Shown here: positions 24,202 through 36,741 of the stretch, piece by piece
How positions within the stretch are numbered: position 1 is the stretch's first letter
Layout: each line of letters opens with the position of its first letter
Origin: Apostichopus japonicus
Lineage: Eukaryota; Echinodermata; Holothuroidea; Aspidochirotida; Stichopodidae
Reading direction: 5' to 3'
Assembly: GCF_037975245.1 (NCBI RefSeq)
Contig: NC_092579.1
Coordinates: 8,152,001 to 8,216,000, forward strand
Length of the DNA: 64,000 bases
Program-made: the position numbers and the translations under genes
The notes under the pieces: model-generated
Database searches by the model: none
The model's input: only the letters and a program-made list of their open reading frames with translations
Told to the model about the DNA's origin: nothing

Positions 24202-25959
24202 CCGATCATTCCATACTATAGAGCGAAAAGCAACAACTATTACATCCTGACTAATCAGTCTATACAATAACAACCCCCAGCAGAAACGTTGTAGTTGATT
24301 ACTGGCGTGAATCTAACCAAGCTTAGTAGAATGTGTTTACTACCAGCTGTGCTCTCACACAGTGTTTTGTGTGTTCTCCATGTATGAATCATGTTAAGTT
24401 CCGTCCAGATACCAGCGAGTTAAAAGCGACATAGCTGCAACGCATTCAAATATAGGTTAATGATAGATTTCCCAAACGCTGTAAGGATTCGAGTGGGCGG
24501 AGCAACGCTTAGGCCTGTAAAGGTTTAGTCAAGGGCTTGTTTACTCAGAAGTTAACATAGAACTCTTGTGTGAAACCTTCAAAACGCGAACAATTTTCGT
24601 CTGATTAAAGTGTAGATAAACGGGATGGGTAAGTCCACATAAATTTCCACATAGAGTGCTAGACAGCTACTGATCAATCACTGGAATTCACCAATGACCA
24701 AACTTATATAACAATGGCAAATGAATCATGTTTCGAATAGGTACGTGGCATAGTAGGTAACCTATATGCCTATATTAAAGGGAGTGAAGACTCGCGCACA
24801 AAGACATGTCTGATGCCGGTAATCTGATCTAGTTTCGAATGAGGTGTTACAGAAGTGTAAGACACCACCATCGATCCCAGAAAATACACACACAGCTTGC
24901 CACCGTCGGTAATAAGACACCAGTGTACAGTCAATACATGCAGCTACGGTCAATACCCACAGCACAGTGTACATAGCAGCAATGGACATCTCAGGTACAG
25001 ATAAAAGATAACAAGGGGTATCACGTTTCATTACTGTCTGCATTTTGTAGCGACAAGAAAAAACTTCACTTGCAAGCAACGGAAAGTTTACTTTTTTCGC
25101 AGGGCGGCACGCGGTTTGGGGCAAGTCTTCAATGCCTTTATCGTTTACATGTGTTTAACATCACCTATATTTAATTACTGATGATATGACAGTTTTCCAC
25201 AAATTCAACTTGCTCAAGTCTCTAATATATTTTTTGTTTAATCAAGTTCAACGACATTATTCAATGTGAGTTCAATGTTCTACGGTATGATTATAATGCA
25301 ATGTCATTAATTACTATGTTAGTGATCATTAAAGATTATCATCTAATATACTGTAAATTTAATAGAGTATAATTTATTAGCTTGGGACTATCCAAGTTCA
25401 TAATATGATGCAGAACGTAGGTCGAAGCCTTGTTTTAAATTCCAGAATATGTTTTAATGCCATCATCATTGTTATGATTTTTTTTTTTATAAGTCACTTT
25501 GTTTTTAACTGTACTTTCCACACAAGGAAGCTGCGTGTCATATAAATTAGTTTGGGATTTTAAGTGAACAATACAGAAATAACATTACGAAATCGGTATA
25601 CATGCCTTGTGTCATTTGTGATGTACATATCTCTCTCATTCGTTTGTAATAACAAAGTAATCACTCACACTGAGTTTTTACTTTGTATTGTCAAAGTTTA
25701 GGAACTTAGCCTTCCATGTGTACGGTATATGTACTGATTGACAGTAAACTACGGTATACTATATATGGGTTCATGAGTGGGACTGGGAATTTATTGGAAT
25801 ATCAGTATATCTATAACTGATATTCCGATAATCAATACATAGTTCCTCTGCTTATACGTTCAAGCAATGTCGTCTGCGCATAAAGTGTGATGCATACATA
25901 TACTGTAGTTGTATTATACGTATATGGTAGGCCCTGTGGGACAAATATACCATATTATA

Positions 25960-26175
25960 TACGAGTATTAATTCGAATATATTACGTGTATTAAATCGAA
26001 TATAATCACATATATATTATTAGCCAATCAGAAGTCTGATTTATTGGGCTGTATTAATTCGAATTTATACGTGTCTAAGATCGAATATATACACGTATAA
26101 ATTCGAATATATATACGTATTAATCCGAATACAAACACGTATTAATTCGAATATATGCGCGTTTTAATTCGTACA
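25960..26175 (+). repeat. Tandem TTCGAA minisatellite, copy 1
   Basis: About nine degenerate units of roughly 22-26 bp, each centred on ATTCGAAT or ATCGAAT with ACGTATTA between. It ends in a short (TA)n. Confidence 0.8.
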
Positions 26176-26464
26176 TATATATATATATATTCCATATATT
26201 AAGGATGCATGTTTGTATGCATTTGTATGTGTGTGGGTGTGTGCCGCTGTTTAAACAGCTGTGTGAGCTGTGTTTAAGATAAAACTGTAAGTTATTGGTC
26301 CCCGTGTCGGGACAGGGACACGATGTGATTGTGTATGTGATATGCAGGTTAGGGTAAGGGTGGGTGAGAGGGGAAGGGAAGGGACGCCTGTGAAATGTTT
26401 GAATGGGTTAGACCATAATTTAAAATTTGTGTTCATTGTTTTTTGTGTGTCGCTTTGTTAGACA

Positions 26465-26846
26465 CAGTGGCGTAGGCAGGTACTTTGAGTGGGGGGCTGA
26501 AGACTGATGGCCGGTCTGGGGGAGGGGTCTAAGGGGAGGGGGTGTCCCCCTCCCCTTTGGAATTTTTTGCATTTCCAGGTGGCCTCAGATGCAATTTGGT
26601 GCAATATAGCACACTTCAACACCCACTCCATTTTGTAAACTTAATTTTGTATTTTCACCTGGCCTAAGATGCAATTTGTTGCTCCAAATGAGATTTTTTT
26701 TTTCTCATTTGGAAATGAAAAAGGGGTTTTCTGACTTGCGAACCGGGGGGGGGGGGGCGGAATGATACTTCCGCCCCTCCACATTTTTCACCGGGGGGCT
26801 GGCGCCCCCCAGCCCCCCAGCCCCCCTCCCGGTTCCTTCGCCCTTG
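26465..26846. mobile_element. hAT-type MITE, in duplicated copy 1
   Basis: It begins CAGTGGCGTAGGC and ends CCTTCGCCCTTG, flanked by exact GTTAGACA repeats (26457-26464 and 26847-26854). G and C runs lie inside. The same insertion with the same flanks is in copy 2, so it predates the duplication. Confidence 0.85.
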
Positions 26847-27297
26847 GTTAGACAGACGTCACGTTGTCGGATTTGGGCTTAGAAAGATAGAACAATTAAT
26901 TTAATAGGATTAGCTGTTCTGTGATGGATTGTCCATTGTGACAGCGTTGTGATAGATATTTGGGTAGTCTTGTAGCTCCTCGGTAAAATGAACATGTACG
27001 GTGAAATGAACAGGGTCTTTAGGGACAAAGTACATGATATCTTGAATTATACGATATAAGAGGAGAGGATGGATCTTGGAAACAGTTTATGTCACCGGGC
27101 CCCTTTTTTGCATTATTTATATTTCCTGTGCAGACAACTACCTGACTATATATGTTACATGTTATGAAAATGAGGAACAGTTTCCTTATCCAATGTTCCC
27201 CTTTGCCTTCTGTTATCTATAGAGCCCCCTCATTGATCACAGTCCCTGGTCTGTAGCCCTCTTGCCCCGCCCCCCCTCCTCATCTCGTCAGGCTTGG

Positions 27298-27306
27298 TAT
27301 AAAAGA
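27298..27306 (+). promoter_or_regulatory. TATA box candidate upstream of the 27614 exon
   Basis: TATAAAAGA lies about 310 bp upstream of the ATG at 27614 and is preserved in copy 2 at about 63932. The region just upstream is GC-rich (CCCCGCCCCCC). Confidence 0.45.
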
Positions 27307-27613
27307 CGCCCAAGACTGCCCCAAACCCAAACGCCCACTATATACGCCGGATTTTATCTCAGTGTGTTATTGGTTGCAAAAACCTAATCAAAACATCGTT
27401 GCTTGATGTTTGATGTTATAGTATTAATCAATCATTTGGCTGTGCTTAAAAGATGAAACGACTTCCTTGTCTCTTGGCGTAAACAATTTTTTTTCTATCA
27501 TTCGGCCTGCTTCGCTCATAGAAGTAACATTTATTGTCTATATATGCACACTCAAACTTTCTCATCTTTAGCTTAGTGGAAACGTGAAAGGAATTATATA
27601 ACGCCTTGTACGG

Positions 27614-28019
27614 ATGGCGACTACCAAGTATAACTCTATATGTATTTCTACTGAAAAAGTTACGCCTTCCGCCAAAAAGTTTCCTGTGGCTTTTTGGCTG
27701 ATCGTTAAAGGCCTTTGGCTATTCCATTACAAATCGGTCGTTCAAGACAGAAAATGCTTTAAATGTAGCGTCCATAAATTGATGAGGAACAGGAAAGAGC
27801 GCCTCCGACCAGACGGCCCACCAAGGACCAAGGTTGAAGTGATTGATTCGTTGCTTCTGTCTTACGATAGAAACAACGACAAATGGTTTCGGAAGGAAGA
27901 GGCCAAATCGAATCTATTTGTAAATATTCAAGATGGCGATTGTGAGGTCTGTGAGGTCTGTGATACTGAGTGGTGGGATTATTTTGGCAGGACCTGTAGA
28001 TATACGGAAGAAGACATCG
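27614..28019 (+). CDS. First coding exon of an unrecognised gene (partial)
   Basis: A clean ATG opens 135 codons ending at a strong donor (ATCG then GTGAGT) in phase 1. The product is not recognised. It begins MATTKYNSICISTEK, has a short hydrophobic stretch (PVAFWLIVKGLWLF, residues about 24-37), then a basic part with CFKC, and ends with a Cys-rich, Trp-containing stretch (DCEVCEVCDTEWWDYFGRTC). The paired Cys residues could bind metal or form disulfides. The second exon was not identified; the open frame at 28089-28397 is probably intronic. The exon sits just beyond the visible part of the duplicated segment, so a paralogue may lie just past the window's right end. Confidence 0.45.
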
Positions 28020-28399
28020 GTGAGTAATGTCAGTTATTCAAATACTGCGACAGGTGATATTGTCTGATAACGTAATGTACTCGTAATTATGTACCATAAA
28101 AACATCTCTCTCGAGAGAGAAAAGAAGATCATGGATTTATGGCAAGTACGGTACGTCCGGGGATTGGGTGCACAAAAAAAAGTCACAGAAATGACGAAAA
28201 CAACTGTGAAAGGATGTTATAGCCTATGGTGTGATGATCTCCCAAACGCCTATATACTAAAACCTGAAACAACAACATTTCTGAAAGGAAGGAATTTGGA
28301 AGAAAGAAAGAAAGAAAATAGGACTCGAAGCTTTCCAACTAAATATTTGTATTCAGGTAATATTAGCATGTTAAATGTCTGGGCGACAAGACTTTGATA

Positions 28400-29720
28400 A
28401 ACAAATTGATCAATAAGCCCTACTCGTACAATAATCTTCATTTTTTCTTGAAAAATAAATTATCTCGGAAACTCGGAAACTCTTTTAACCAGTAGTGGTA
28501 ATTTTAGCGCTTATGGTCGGTATTAAACTGTAAATAATTGTTATTGAAATTTTATATAAACTGTTCCTACATGGACAAGCGTATATACACGCTGCCTTTG
28601 AAAATCTAACAATACTTCTGCAGTCGTTATACATAACCGTATAATAGCAGTAAGCGGTTCTAGCGTGTCAGTGACACATGGCACCCAGGATTGGTTCATA
28701 CATTTTGAGCCAACGTATCACAACTGCTAGTCACATTTCTGCACGAAAATAATTGGATGGTTCTAACATGGCTTATGCCTAAAGTTTGTTTTAGTTTACT
28801 ACTAACAACTTGTTTTTCTAATTGAAAACTTAACAGCTGTACTTCATATCCAGATTATGACGGTGCCCTTTTCTCTAAAGTGACACCATTATGGTTTTAG
28901 TAAAGGTAAAGGCCCAGCTCTCTTTCTTGGACCGGGCCAGCATTATTCCATTGGTCGTGAATTATCAAAGGGGCGGGGGGGGGGGAGGGGGTGTTGAGAG
29001 ACCAGTTCTCATAAAACGGCACCGACCGAGGAGCTAACGACTTCATCGAGTTAGTATTAGAACTTCAAGCATTGAATACATTTCAAGATATTACTAGCTT
29101 GAAACGTTGCAAGTTATGAAACATAACCTGAGCCCAACACATTTTCTCCTTGTTGGATTATATAACAGTCATGTCCATCTAAAGTAAAGATCCTTTATTG
29201 TAATAAAGAAATATGGGATTGTAATCCCTTGTTCATATCATTGTCTAATAATAACGGTAAGGCAGAACAGAACAGTTCCGTTTATATTTTTGTACAACCA
29301 TACCACGCAATACACTCTGTACTAGCCTTTACATGAGTTACTGGAAGAATTCACAAACAATGGCATTTTATTTCGTGTCTTCAATATTTTATGGATATAG
29401 TAAAAGTTATCAATTATTGATTGCTCTTCTGTTGATATCTTCTGTTTTGAATACTTTCCAAACAATTAACAATACAAACAGATTGAAAATGAAACTGAAT
29501 TGTATTACTTTTAGGTCAGTAGGTTATATTCACCAGAGAGCACAATAAACAGAAAACTGAGTTACCATCAAGCACGACAAAAGCTCCCGATTTCTTCAAG
29601 CCTCTGTTATATAACCTGGCTATGTATGAGGATGCGGGAAGAGGGGCGGGGGAGGGGGGGGGGGCACTCCCCGCAAAAAATGACACGTGAAATGGTGAAT
29701 ATATAGATTATATTTTCATT
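28400..29720. other. Gene-free AT-rich stretch
   Basis: No exon supported. A G run lies near 28976-28990 and another at 29645-29672, the latter possibly a MITE end. Confidence 0.45.
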
Positions 29721-29721
29721 T

Positions 29722-29753
29722 ATACATATATATATATATATATATACATAAAC

Positions 29754-29803
<50 letters not shown>

Positions 29804-29820
29804 ATGTATATAATATATAT
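29722..29820. repeat. (TA)n microsatellite with (TG)n patch
   Basis: TA dinucleotides are interrupted by ACATAAACATATACA and followed by a short GTGTGTGTGT run. Confidence 0.9.
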
Positions 29821-30226
29821 AATGAATTTACTGAAGTTAAAAAACATTGAAGCTCTTAAAGTGACCACCAAAAATGGTATTGGTTTCAGTGTCAAACACT
29901 GTTAACATTCTATACCTAATTGAAAAGTATAAAAGGAAGGTTTCATATATTCCATTGGCACTGTGACATCATATAGATTCACAAGATGAGAGCACCAAGC
30001 ACGAGTTTTTAACGAACTATAATATCTCCCAAAGGGAGCATCCTTAATAAATCAAATAAACAAAAGAATGATGATAATTAGAGGGTTGCAAACCTTTAAT
30101 TCTGACGTCATCGTCTTTGAAACGGACAATAGTTGGCGTTTTTTAATATCTAACCGGTAAAACAATATTGTTTTCAGGAAAGCAAAACAAATTTCGTTAA
30201 TTGTTTGTTTTTTCTGTAAGTAAATA

Positions 30227-30242
30227 GGTTATATATATATAG

Positions 30243-30297
<55 letters not shown>
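30227..30297. repeat. (TA)n microsatellite
   Basis: A near-pure TA repeat with one AGCC interruption. Confidence 0.9.
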
Positions 30298-30301
<4 letters not shown>

Positions 30302-30484
30302 CCTGGGTAATCTGTCTGACCATAATAAGAAAGCTTGAAGGGAGTCGCATTGATCCTTCAAGTACGTTCACACTGTCATGGTCTCGGGGATATGGCTTTT
30401 CTTTCCGGGTTCAAGCACTTTGAGCAGTCTGGGGGCTTACGATACACTAACGTGATTTCAATCACTCTTTTTACACGTGACGAA

Positions 30485-30487
<3 letters not shown>

Positions 30488-30531
<44 letters not shown>

Positions 30532-30537
30532 ATATAA

Positions 30538-30582
<45 letters not shown>
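30488..30582. repeat. (TA)n microsatellite
   Basis: TA repeat with a few TTA and AAA interruptions. Confidence 0.9.
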
Positions 30583-30585
<3 letters not shown>

Positions 30586-30614
30586 TGGTATATTTGTTTA
30601 CTTCAACGCATGAT

Positions 30615-30675
30615 AGCTGGGACTTAGGTTTACCTCGGGGATAGGTTTACCTGACACCAGGTAAACCTAAGTCTA
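30615..30675. repeat. Inverted repeat of GACTTAGGTTTACC type
   Basis: GACTTAGGTTTACCT and AGGTTTACCTGACACCAGGT with CCTAAGTCT form a compact palindrome beside a (TA)n tract. The same arm sequence delimits 51686-51854. Confidence 0.65.
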
Positions 30676-31339
30676 GGGTCTTCTTGTTCAATCAATTTCA
30701 CTTCCTTTGAGGAATGATTATTTCGAGTTAAGAGAAAACCTCATAAACTTTTCATTTCCGAAGTTACACAAAAAAAATCGTTCATTTAAAGGGTAAAATT
30801 TCCCCTCAAAATTGGAGGTAATTCCGAAGGGTATATAACAGAATTACGAACATGGTACATATGTTGATCCCAACTTTACACCTCGATTTTGACCAAATGC
30901 GGCTATATATAGTTCCGAAACTTAAAGGTTCCTCTAATTACACTGAAATCTTCGTAATTGTACTTTTTCTTCCATTAATTTGGGATATTTAAGAAAATAA
31001 GACTTTCTATTTTAACTGGCAAATTTACACGTAACGAAACAACGCCCCCACACATAAGCAGTTCTTTCTATGTTCGGTGGCAGGGCAGTCGATCGGATCG
31101 TATCGTTGCTATCCCAATAGCCTACATTCAACGTTACTTTATGAGGCCTAGCCATGTACAGTAGTCTACAAAGGAAAGTACCGCAGGTTACCGTAAACGT
31201 TGCCCATTTGAAGTTGGCTTTTGGACTTTGGTGCAGTATATGCATTGTAAGTAAATTCCTTAAAAGTGTTCCGGATATATTAATAACATTTAGAGTAAAT
31301 ACCTTCATGCTGAACACAATTAAATTAAGACCATGGTTA

Positions 31340-31660
31340 GAGTTAGAGTAGACTAGCCTAGGCCTAACGTTAGCCCTAAATTGGACCTATCAGTATTACT
31401 GGCTATGGTAAATCACAGCTGCCTGCTACTGCCTTTGCTGATACTCGGAATATAAATGTGATACATAAATTAAAGTATATACTTGTAACAGACTGGTCAA
31501 CCTACACATTTTGCAGCCTGGTGATCTTCCAGATCTTTGAAAGTAAAGGCTTAATAATTGACGCACCTCCAAATATTACTAGGCCTACTAGTACTAGGCT
31601 ACTATTACTATATATACTAGCCTACTACTACTGTAGCTAGTACTAGCAACTATACAGCAG
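31340..31660. repeat. AGGCCTA/CTA-rich stretch
   Basis: It is dense in TAGGCCTA, ACTAGGC and (TAC)n words, like the intronic stretches of elements 1 and 2. Confidence 0.45.
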
Positions 31661-31946
31661 GCAACCATAACTTTTTGCAGCCAAGCAGAGTTAAATATTT
31701 CATGAGTTTGAATCCATTTCAGGTATTTGCTGATCAAATTGTTTCTGTGCATGTTTTGGGGCATTTGGAAATCTTACTCCCTAAAAATAACCAAAATTAC
31801 CTCAATATAATACCACTAATCTCTGGGACCTGACCTTTCTGAAGTTAGAGGCTCAGAGCATAGCAAACAGCATCCAAAGATACTTAGGCCTTCACTACAG
31901 TAAGCTCATCGACAGATGTGTCAATTTAGGAGTATGAAAGAACTTG
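31542..31946 (+). repeat. Dispersed repeat with AATTGACGCACC end, copy A
   Basis: It begins GTAAAGGCTTAATAATTGAC and shares long blocks with 49081-49482, including TTTCATGAGTTTGAATCCAT, TAGAGGCTCAGAGCATAGCA and TGTGTCAATTTAGG. No matching right end was found nearby. Confidence 0.7.
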
Positions 31947-31949
31947 CAT

Positions 31950-33690
31950 TCGTGCGATGCAATTTTGAACCATTTCATGAAATATAAATCTTTGGGTATG
32001 TCTCAATCTCTCTGACATAAAATAAGGCAGTCAGAAAGTCACAACTCCACAAAAACAGATACACAAGCAAACGGAACACTACAGTAAAAGAAAGGGCCTG
32101 ACAGATTCCATAAACGAGTTACAAAAGTAAAAAATGTGAAAACGTTTGCCGTCTCAGTACAATATTCATCCCCACAATATTCTCTATATGTGTTAGTGTG
32201 CATCACTAAGCCCTGTGCGTACAGTAGTAGTGGTGTGTCATTGGTTCTGATTCAGAGAACTAAGTCACACAGGGCCTCAGTGTAGCAGTGTACAACAATT
32301 TTTTGTACTGTAACATGAGTTTTTTCCCCCTGCACCTATGGGATGAATCATGGCTGAAGGTAAACAATTGAGTATTCATTTTAGAATAACAACGCAATCA
32401 TGGCTAAGTAATTTAGGCATTTTGATATTAACGTTATGATGTGGGTAGTGTTAATAGTGCTGAAGTAATAGCTTGATCAAAAGTATTCCTCAAAGTCCCA
32501 CAATGCCTTCACAGGGTGACCTACTGTACAGTCACTTGAGCACTTAGGAGTTTTTGCAAAAAGAGCAAATTCCTTGTCCAAAATTGCTAGGTTTGATCCA
32601 GTTTTACGGAGTCCCATAACAAAAAAACACAGTCTGTGATATATCAATGGAAAAGTGTAAAGATTCAATGTAACATATTTGAAAGGATTAGAGTATGTTG
32701 AAAAACCACCAGCTATGCATTTTAAGGAAATAAACAGTACCTCATTGAACCTTGCATTGTGTTCACACTAATGAGTTATGAAATTGTTATCAGTGTCTTC
32801 ATCATTAAAAGCTATTAATTAGGTTGATCAATGGTCTCACATATTAGTGCAATCACAGAGGTTAAATTTCAATCAGGTTATAATGCCAAGGGAATCCAGA
32901 CCTACTTCATAAAAAATATAAAAAATTCATGGCTACTATATAAATCATTCATGATAAAAACCAGCATACATACAGTATGTGCAACTAAAGTAGTTTCATA
33001 TTGGGTATCATGTCCAAATAAAAGCTCTTGATTGTATTCAGTTTTCATACTTTTAAAAATGACCATCTGTGTGCAGTAATTTGGTGTTAGTAAGTAACAT
33101 GAAAATGCACAAGACTAATGTTCAACAGGCACTAGATAGTTCTCATGTCCATAGCACAAACCAGGGAGTTGTTCCATTACAACTCCCTGCACGAACAGGC
33201 TATTATGATCAGAGTCATGGAACAAATAAAACTCCCTTGTATGATGTTAGAACTGTACTGTGTGACAAAACACTTATATGCATACATGTGGTAACATGTT
33301 GCTATGATCCGATACTAGCTGGTTGGGTGTATAAATAGATCACCATTATGCAAACTGCACTGCACATGGTTTCCATTATGTAATAAGTTTCATTCTATGA
33401 ATTTGTCAATCTGACATGTATGCTACTGTATATGTGTAGGCTGCATGTACAACTTATTGTATCTTAATAATATACAGCAAAAAACTATTGAGAACTGTGA
33501 TAAACAACATTTTCAAAGTGACAGTTGGGGGTCTAAAAAGACCACTGAAAGCCTTCTGTAGCGATATAACATGATACTAAACATTATATATCTCTGCAAG
33601 CTAGTGTACCCTGCTTTGAGACCCATGGCTTAAATAAGGTTTTCACAAGTTTGCCCTGTTGACCCAACCACTGGCCTAGACATACCAATA
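31950..33690. other. Gene-free stretch
   Basis: AT-rich with short scattered open frames that do not look like protein. No exon or element end supported. Confidence 0.45.
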
Positions 33691-33925
33691 AATAGATCTA
33701 TCCATGCTTCAAATTGAGTTTTCACAATTTGACCATTTTTACCTAAATTACCTTTGACCTTCACCAAAAACAATAGGCTTCTTGTACTTGTGATGCATCT
33801 ATACATACATACTGTACCAACTATGAGATCTGTCCAATAAAGCTTACTGTCATGAGAAACTGTGTTTACAAGCTAGGATCACAAACACAGTACTCCTACC
33901 AATGCACACGCACACATATGCCATC
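33690..33925 (+). repeat. Dispersed repeat (ACAATAG type) with CACACG tail
   Basis: It contains CCTTTGACCTTCACC, AAACAATAGGCTTCTTGTA, GATGCATCTATACATACAT, CTGTGTTTACAAG and an ACACGCACACATATG tail. It is related to 8540-8760 and, through the GTGTTTACAAG block, to 18600-19115. Confidence 0.5.
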
Positions 33926-33929
33926 GTGA

Positions 33930-35725
33930 GTGGAAAGTTTCAACATCATTGAAACCAAACATTAAAAATGAACTCAGTCATAATGCCAAAGTCTGTGTAC
34001 ACGAGTAGTCCTGAGCTTAAACCCCAAATGATACGTTGAGGGACTAAATGTACCGGTATACATAGTCTAGGGTGCATGCAATTTTTTAGTATATGAACTG
34101 CATGCGGGATGAGGCATTGAACCATGCATGAATACTCAGTCAATCTCTTGAAGTGATTGCATGCTACATTCCTGGGTACAACTTACATACCAAATAATAG
34201 ATCAATATTCAAACTTAGTAGAGTGGCATTTTTCTCAATTGTTGCATATGCAGTTTCCATGAAAAAAGTGATAGCTAAATTAACTAAACTGACATGAATA
34301 TTGGACAACATGTACACTAAGTATTGACATCAAATAGGGAACTGCACTGTCAAGACTTCCACTTGCAATTTATGAACAATTATCTGGACTTATTTATGTT
34401 CATTCTCTTGTCAGAAAAGATGGCTCAAATTTGGCACAATTTGAGGAATGCATGAATGCAGAATGAGAACACCACAGCAGATATGCTCCACTTTATTGCA
34501 AGAAGTACAGGGCTGCAATTTCAAGGTCGACACAGGATATCAAAATACTGTAACTTTGAGCTGCTGGTTCATGCTGACCATGGGATGCAGAGAGAAATGG
34601 CTTATATGGAAATAAGGAGCTCCCACAAGCATATATTGCAAACATCCCAGTTGTCTCTAATATTCAGTAAGTATTGACTGTGAGATATATTTTAAATCCC
34701 TGTGACCTGAAGTTAGTTTTCTAAAGTCTTCCCTTTAATATCCTCTAAGTCTGATCAACACACACTATATATACATAATATAAATTTACTGTACTAAGTT
34801 TCAACATGAACAAAGATGATGAAAATTTGCTGTTTATTTTCAAAAACTGTAAACGATCTAAGGCAACGGCTAACAAAGTAATGTAAGAAAGACTTTCCAC
34901 TTCCCACCAAGTCCACTGCCAAACCTTTTGGTTTACTTTGCTACTTCCACCATCATAGAATGTTATCCGAATTGAAATGACTTTATGTGTAGTCTTTGAA
35001 AACCAAATGTACTGTAAATCTGCCATCTGGCAGGCTGGAATGAATTGTAGGTAGGATTGTGAAGCAAAGACTTGAGGTGTTAACACACCATCACATTTTA
35101 ACCTTGATTATGATGTGTTTATTTGTACCTTTTGCAACAATGTCAATATCAAAATGTGAGGCTTTAAAAAAATATTTACATGGAATGTACTTCAGTGAAA
35201 CTTTGACATATGATTGAAATGTTGTTTTGGTTCATTGTAGGTTAACGAGAGCTGATGGAATTTCTCCACAAGAGAAGGAAGTACTGTCATCAATAAAATC
35301 TGCAGACAGAAGAATATTTTTACTGAAGATCAAAATTTTCAATGAAAGGAAAGGCTTTCGATTAAAATTGGACAAACAACTTCTGTAGATATAATGAGGA
35401 CTAGATTTATATGTCATTGCTTGGAGCAAGGTACGGTGCATTCTATGAGTTTGAATTTTTCTTTTTAGTTTCTGGACAGGTATATGACATGCAGCATACA
35501 AATTAAAATTTGTTAATGAATTTTCTTCCTTTACAGCATCATAAAATTCATTATTAATAATCCATTTATACAAATTCTTATGTTGCTGTATTTGAGAATA
35601 ATTTTCGTTAGTAAAACAAAGATTTTAATCATATTCATTGCATTAACTATTATTCATGTAACTTCCTTACTTCACTGTATCAAATAAAACATTGTTTCAC
35701 CAATCCATTATTCCAGTTGTTATAC
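33930..35725. other. Gene-free stretch with one longer minus-strand frame
   Basis: The minus strand is open at 35232-35573 (113 codons, beginning near KWIINNEFYDAVKEE) and at 34745-35086. Neither is recognised and no splice context supports them. Confidence 0.35.
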
Positions 35726-36741
35726 TGCTGGGAGGGGAGACCCCAAGGTCTTTTAATACTTCAGTTACCCAATTAATGCTAACTAGATGCTCAATAATGC
35801 TTCCCACAATGGGGATGTTGAGTCTAGCAAACCTTAAGTCTAGTGGACCCTCAATGTAATGGGCATCCTCCCCCCCCCCCATGTTGGTACTGCATGTGGT
35901 ATACTTTTGTTAGTGAAACTAAGAGTTTCATCCTAGTCATTACATTGAGGGATGCTCTTTATTAAACTCCTTTACTTCACTGCGTATTGGTAATCAACTA
36001 TTCTAGTTGTAATGTTGCTAGTACTGTATTTGAGAATCTTTTTGTTAGTGAAACGAAGAGTTTAATGCTATCCATTACATTTAGGAGTACTCTCTAAGTG
36101 TCTACCTTCACAACATCATATCATAAATTATTAACAATCCATTATCTCTTTATATTTATGGCAGAGCTGTAGTCGAGTCCAATTACCCAGAGCCCGATCC
36201 AAGTCCGAGTCCATCTTGTCTGAGCCAAATACAAGACCCCTCAAGTCCGAGCCGACTCCAGATACCAAAGATCACCTTTGGTAAAAATTCTTGAACTGTT
36301 ATGATAATTATGCACCCAGGAGGAAATTTACCTCATGCTATAATTTTTTCGGACCAGATAAGTGACAGCAAGCTCTTCCTGGTTCATAAATGTTATAAAA
36401 CTACTGGGAGGGGAGACACCAAGGTCCTTCAATACTTCAGTTACCCAATAAATGCTAACTAGACGCTCAATAATGCTTCCCACAATGGGGGTGTTGGGTC
36501 TAGCAAGTCTAGTGGACCCTCAATATAATGGGCATCCCTCTTGTTGGTACTGCATGTGGTATCCTTTTGTTAGTGAAACTAAGAGTTTTATCCTAGTCAT
36601 TACATTGAGGGATGCTCTTTATTAAACTCCCTTTCTTCACTGCATCGTATTGGTGATCCATTATTTTAGCTGTAATGTTGCTAGTACTGTATTTGAGAAT
36701 CCTTTTGTTAGTGAAACGAAGAGTTTAATGCTATCCATTAC

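Larger units (their letters stand above)
24807..27370 (+). repeat. Duplicated segment, copy 1
   Basis: From TGATGCCGGTAA-TCTGATC onward, this sequence recurs in the same orientation at 60536-64000 with scattered substitutions and small indels. Both copies contain the TTCGAA tandem block, the same hAT MITE at the same site, and the TATAAAAGA promoter-like sequence. The right boundary is not visible because copy 2 reaches the window end. Copy 1 lies between the transporter gene's 5' end and the exon at 27614. Confidence 0.9.

Noticed and set aside
24762-25124. A 120-codon minus frame in the duplicated segment
   Set aside because: The equivalent frame is broken in copy 2, and the sequence is not protein-like.
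28089-28397. Second exon of the 27614 gene
   Set aside because: No acceptor site in the right phase precedes it and its sequence is low in complexity.
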